From Paraburkholderia sp. BCC1885 (GTDB taxonomy: Bacteria > Pseudomonadota > Gammaproteobacteria > Burkholderiales > Burkholderiaceae): a stretch of 64,000 nt of DNA. Position 1 is the stretch's first letter, and every line of letters begins with the position of its first letter. The notes under the pieces are model-generated. The model saw only the letters and a list, made by a program, of their open reading frames with translations. It was not told the origin of the DNA and ran no database searches. This document shows, one piece after another, positions 63,112 to 64,000 of this stretch. The DNA lies in the NCBI RefSeq assembly GCF_900996235.1, contig NZ_CAAJGM010000219.1, forward strand, positions 300,190-364,189, written 5' to 3'. Both the position numbers and the translations under genes were made by a program.

Positions 63112-64000
63112 ATGTCTCAACCCGAAACGGCTGGACGTGACAGGAAGCGTCCGGCACTGCGCCTCGTGGAAACCAGGGACCTGTCCCGCGATGACTGGCT
63201 GGAGGTTAGGAAAGGCGGGATCGGCGGCTCCGATGCCGCTGCTGCGGTCGGACTCAATCCGTATCAGAGCGCTCTTGAACTCTGGCTTATCAAGACCGGC
63301 AGAGATGCCAATTTGCCGAAGATCGATCCGAACGATACGGCGGAGCCTGTGTACTGGGGGACGCTGCTCGAACCCATCGTTGCAGCGTCGTATACGAAGC
63401 AGACCGGCAATCGCGTTCGCCGGGTCAATGCCGTCCTTCAGCATCCGACGATTCCGTTCATGTTGGCAAACGTGGATAGGGAAGTCGTTGGTTGCCGTAA
63501 TGTACAGCTTTTGGAGTGCAAGACGGCCGGTGAATCCGGTTCGAGACTCTGGCGGGATGGCGTGCCGGAGTATGTGCAGGTCCAGGTACAGCACCAGCTC
63601 GCGGTAACAGGCAAGCAGGCTGCCGACGTGGCTGTGCTGCTGTGTGGCCAGAAGCTCGATGTTCACCGCTTCGAGCGTGACGATGTATTAATCGCCCGTT
63701 TGATCGAATTGGAGGCAGCGTTCTGGCGGTACGTCGAGACAGATACGCCGCCACCTGCTGACGGTTCGGATTCTGCAGACCGCGCGTTACGCTGCCTGTA
63801 TCCGGGTACAGGCGGTACGGCCGATTTCACGGACGACCGGAAGCTGTCGTCCCTGTTCTCCGATCTCGTCGCCGCGCGTGCCGACATCGAGACTCGTGAA
63901 CAGGTCGAGTCACAACTCAGGCAGACCATCGTGCAGGCAATGGGCGAGGCCGACCGGGCGGAATTCGAGACCGGATCGGTGTCATTCAAACGTAGCAAGG
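63112..64000 (+). CDS. YqaJ-family viral recombinase/exonuclease, cut by the window end
   Basis: 296 codons to the window edge with no stop. GIGGSDAAAAVGLNPYQSALELW near residue 40 is the YqaJ hallmark. The PD-(D/E)xK nuclease sites follow as LANVDRE and LLECKTAG. The enzyme resects DNA ends for single-strand annealing and generally partners a RecT-like protein, which may lie beyond the edge. GGAGG stands about eight bases before the ATG. Confidence 0.9.
   Translation, partial: MSQPETAGRDRKRPALRLVETRDLSRDDWLEVRKGGIGGSDAAAAVGLNPYQSALELWLIKTGRDANLPKIDPNDTAEPVYWGTLLEPIVAASYTKQTGNRVRRVNAVLQHPTIPFMLANVDREVVGCRNVQLLECKTAGESGSRLWRDGVPEYVQVQVQHQLAVTGKQAADVAVLLCGQKLDVHRFERDDVLIARLIELEAAFWRYVETDTPPPADGSDSADRALRCLYPGTGGTADFTDDRKLSSLFSDLVAARADIETREQVESQLRQTIVQAMGEADRAEFETGSVSFKRSK

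Noticed and set aside
1..64000. CRISPR array
   Set aside because: No regularly spaced short repeats were seen on either strand.

Overview
The window is GC-rich beta-proteobacterial DNA, most likely from Paraburkholderia or Burkholderia. The support is family likeness read by eye: a trimeric general porin, a KirBac-type potassium channel, a fused indolepyruvate oxidoreductase, a RutG-like permease and several two-domain c-di-GMP proteins of the kind those genomes carry. No search was run, so the placement rests on recognition.

Positions 1-31,100 read as ordinary chromosome with housekeeping-like GC and codon use. In order: the end of a nitronate monooxygenase, a LysR regulator, a porin, a small secreted protein, an SBF-type transporter, an EAL-GGDEF protein, a LacI regulator / AGE epimerase / PfkB kinase operon with a clear operator, KirBac, indolepyruvate oxidoreductase, an EAL protein, a pyrimidine permease, a chemoreceptor, a possible small RNA, a DUF2239 gene with an excellent promoter, a diguanylate cyclase, a TetR-controlled dehydrogenase cluster with a matching operator pair, a glycosidase-like lipoprotein and an MscS channel.

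Positions 31,100-44,770 are accessory: a 1,421-residue autotransporter with a duplicated passenger module, an EAL protein, two closely related serine recombinases facing each other, a WYL regulator, an EcsC-family protein, and long poorly coding stretches that include a frameshifted phage-type regulator. A terminator-bearing element occurs twice, about 10 kb apart.

From 44,777 a genomic island begins. Its left edge is the 3' half of a tRNA gene (probably tRNA-Ala, anticodon CGC) beside a tyrosine integrase, and it runs past the right end of the window. Its cargo is a defence island on one strand: Kiwa (kwaA-kwaB), then a tightly overlapped series hsdR, hsdS, hsdM, a second hsdM, a DprA-like gene, a RecQ helicase fused to a ComF-like phosphoribosyltransferase domain, an XRE-ImmA/IrrE regulator and an unrecognised gene. 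Mobile-element genes follow (a zinc-ribbon membrane protein, a DUF932 protein and a YqaJ exonuclease). The RecQ-PRTase plus DprA pair is the most unusual feature. It recalls both the ComFA-ComFC-DprA competence set and the PRTase plus DprA defence system ShosTA, and could be an undescribed antiviral module working with a two-methylase type I restriction system.
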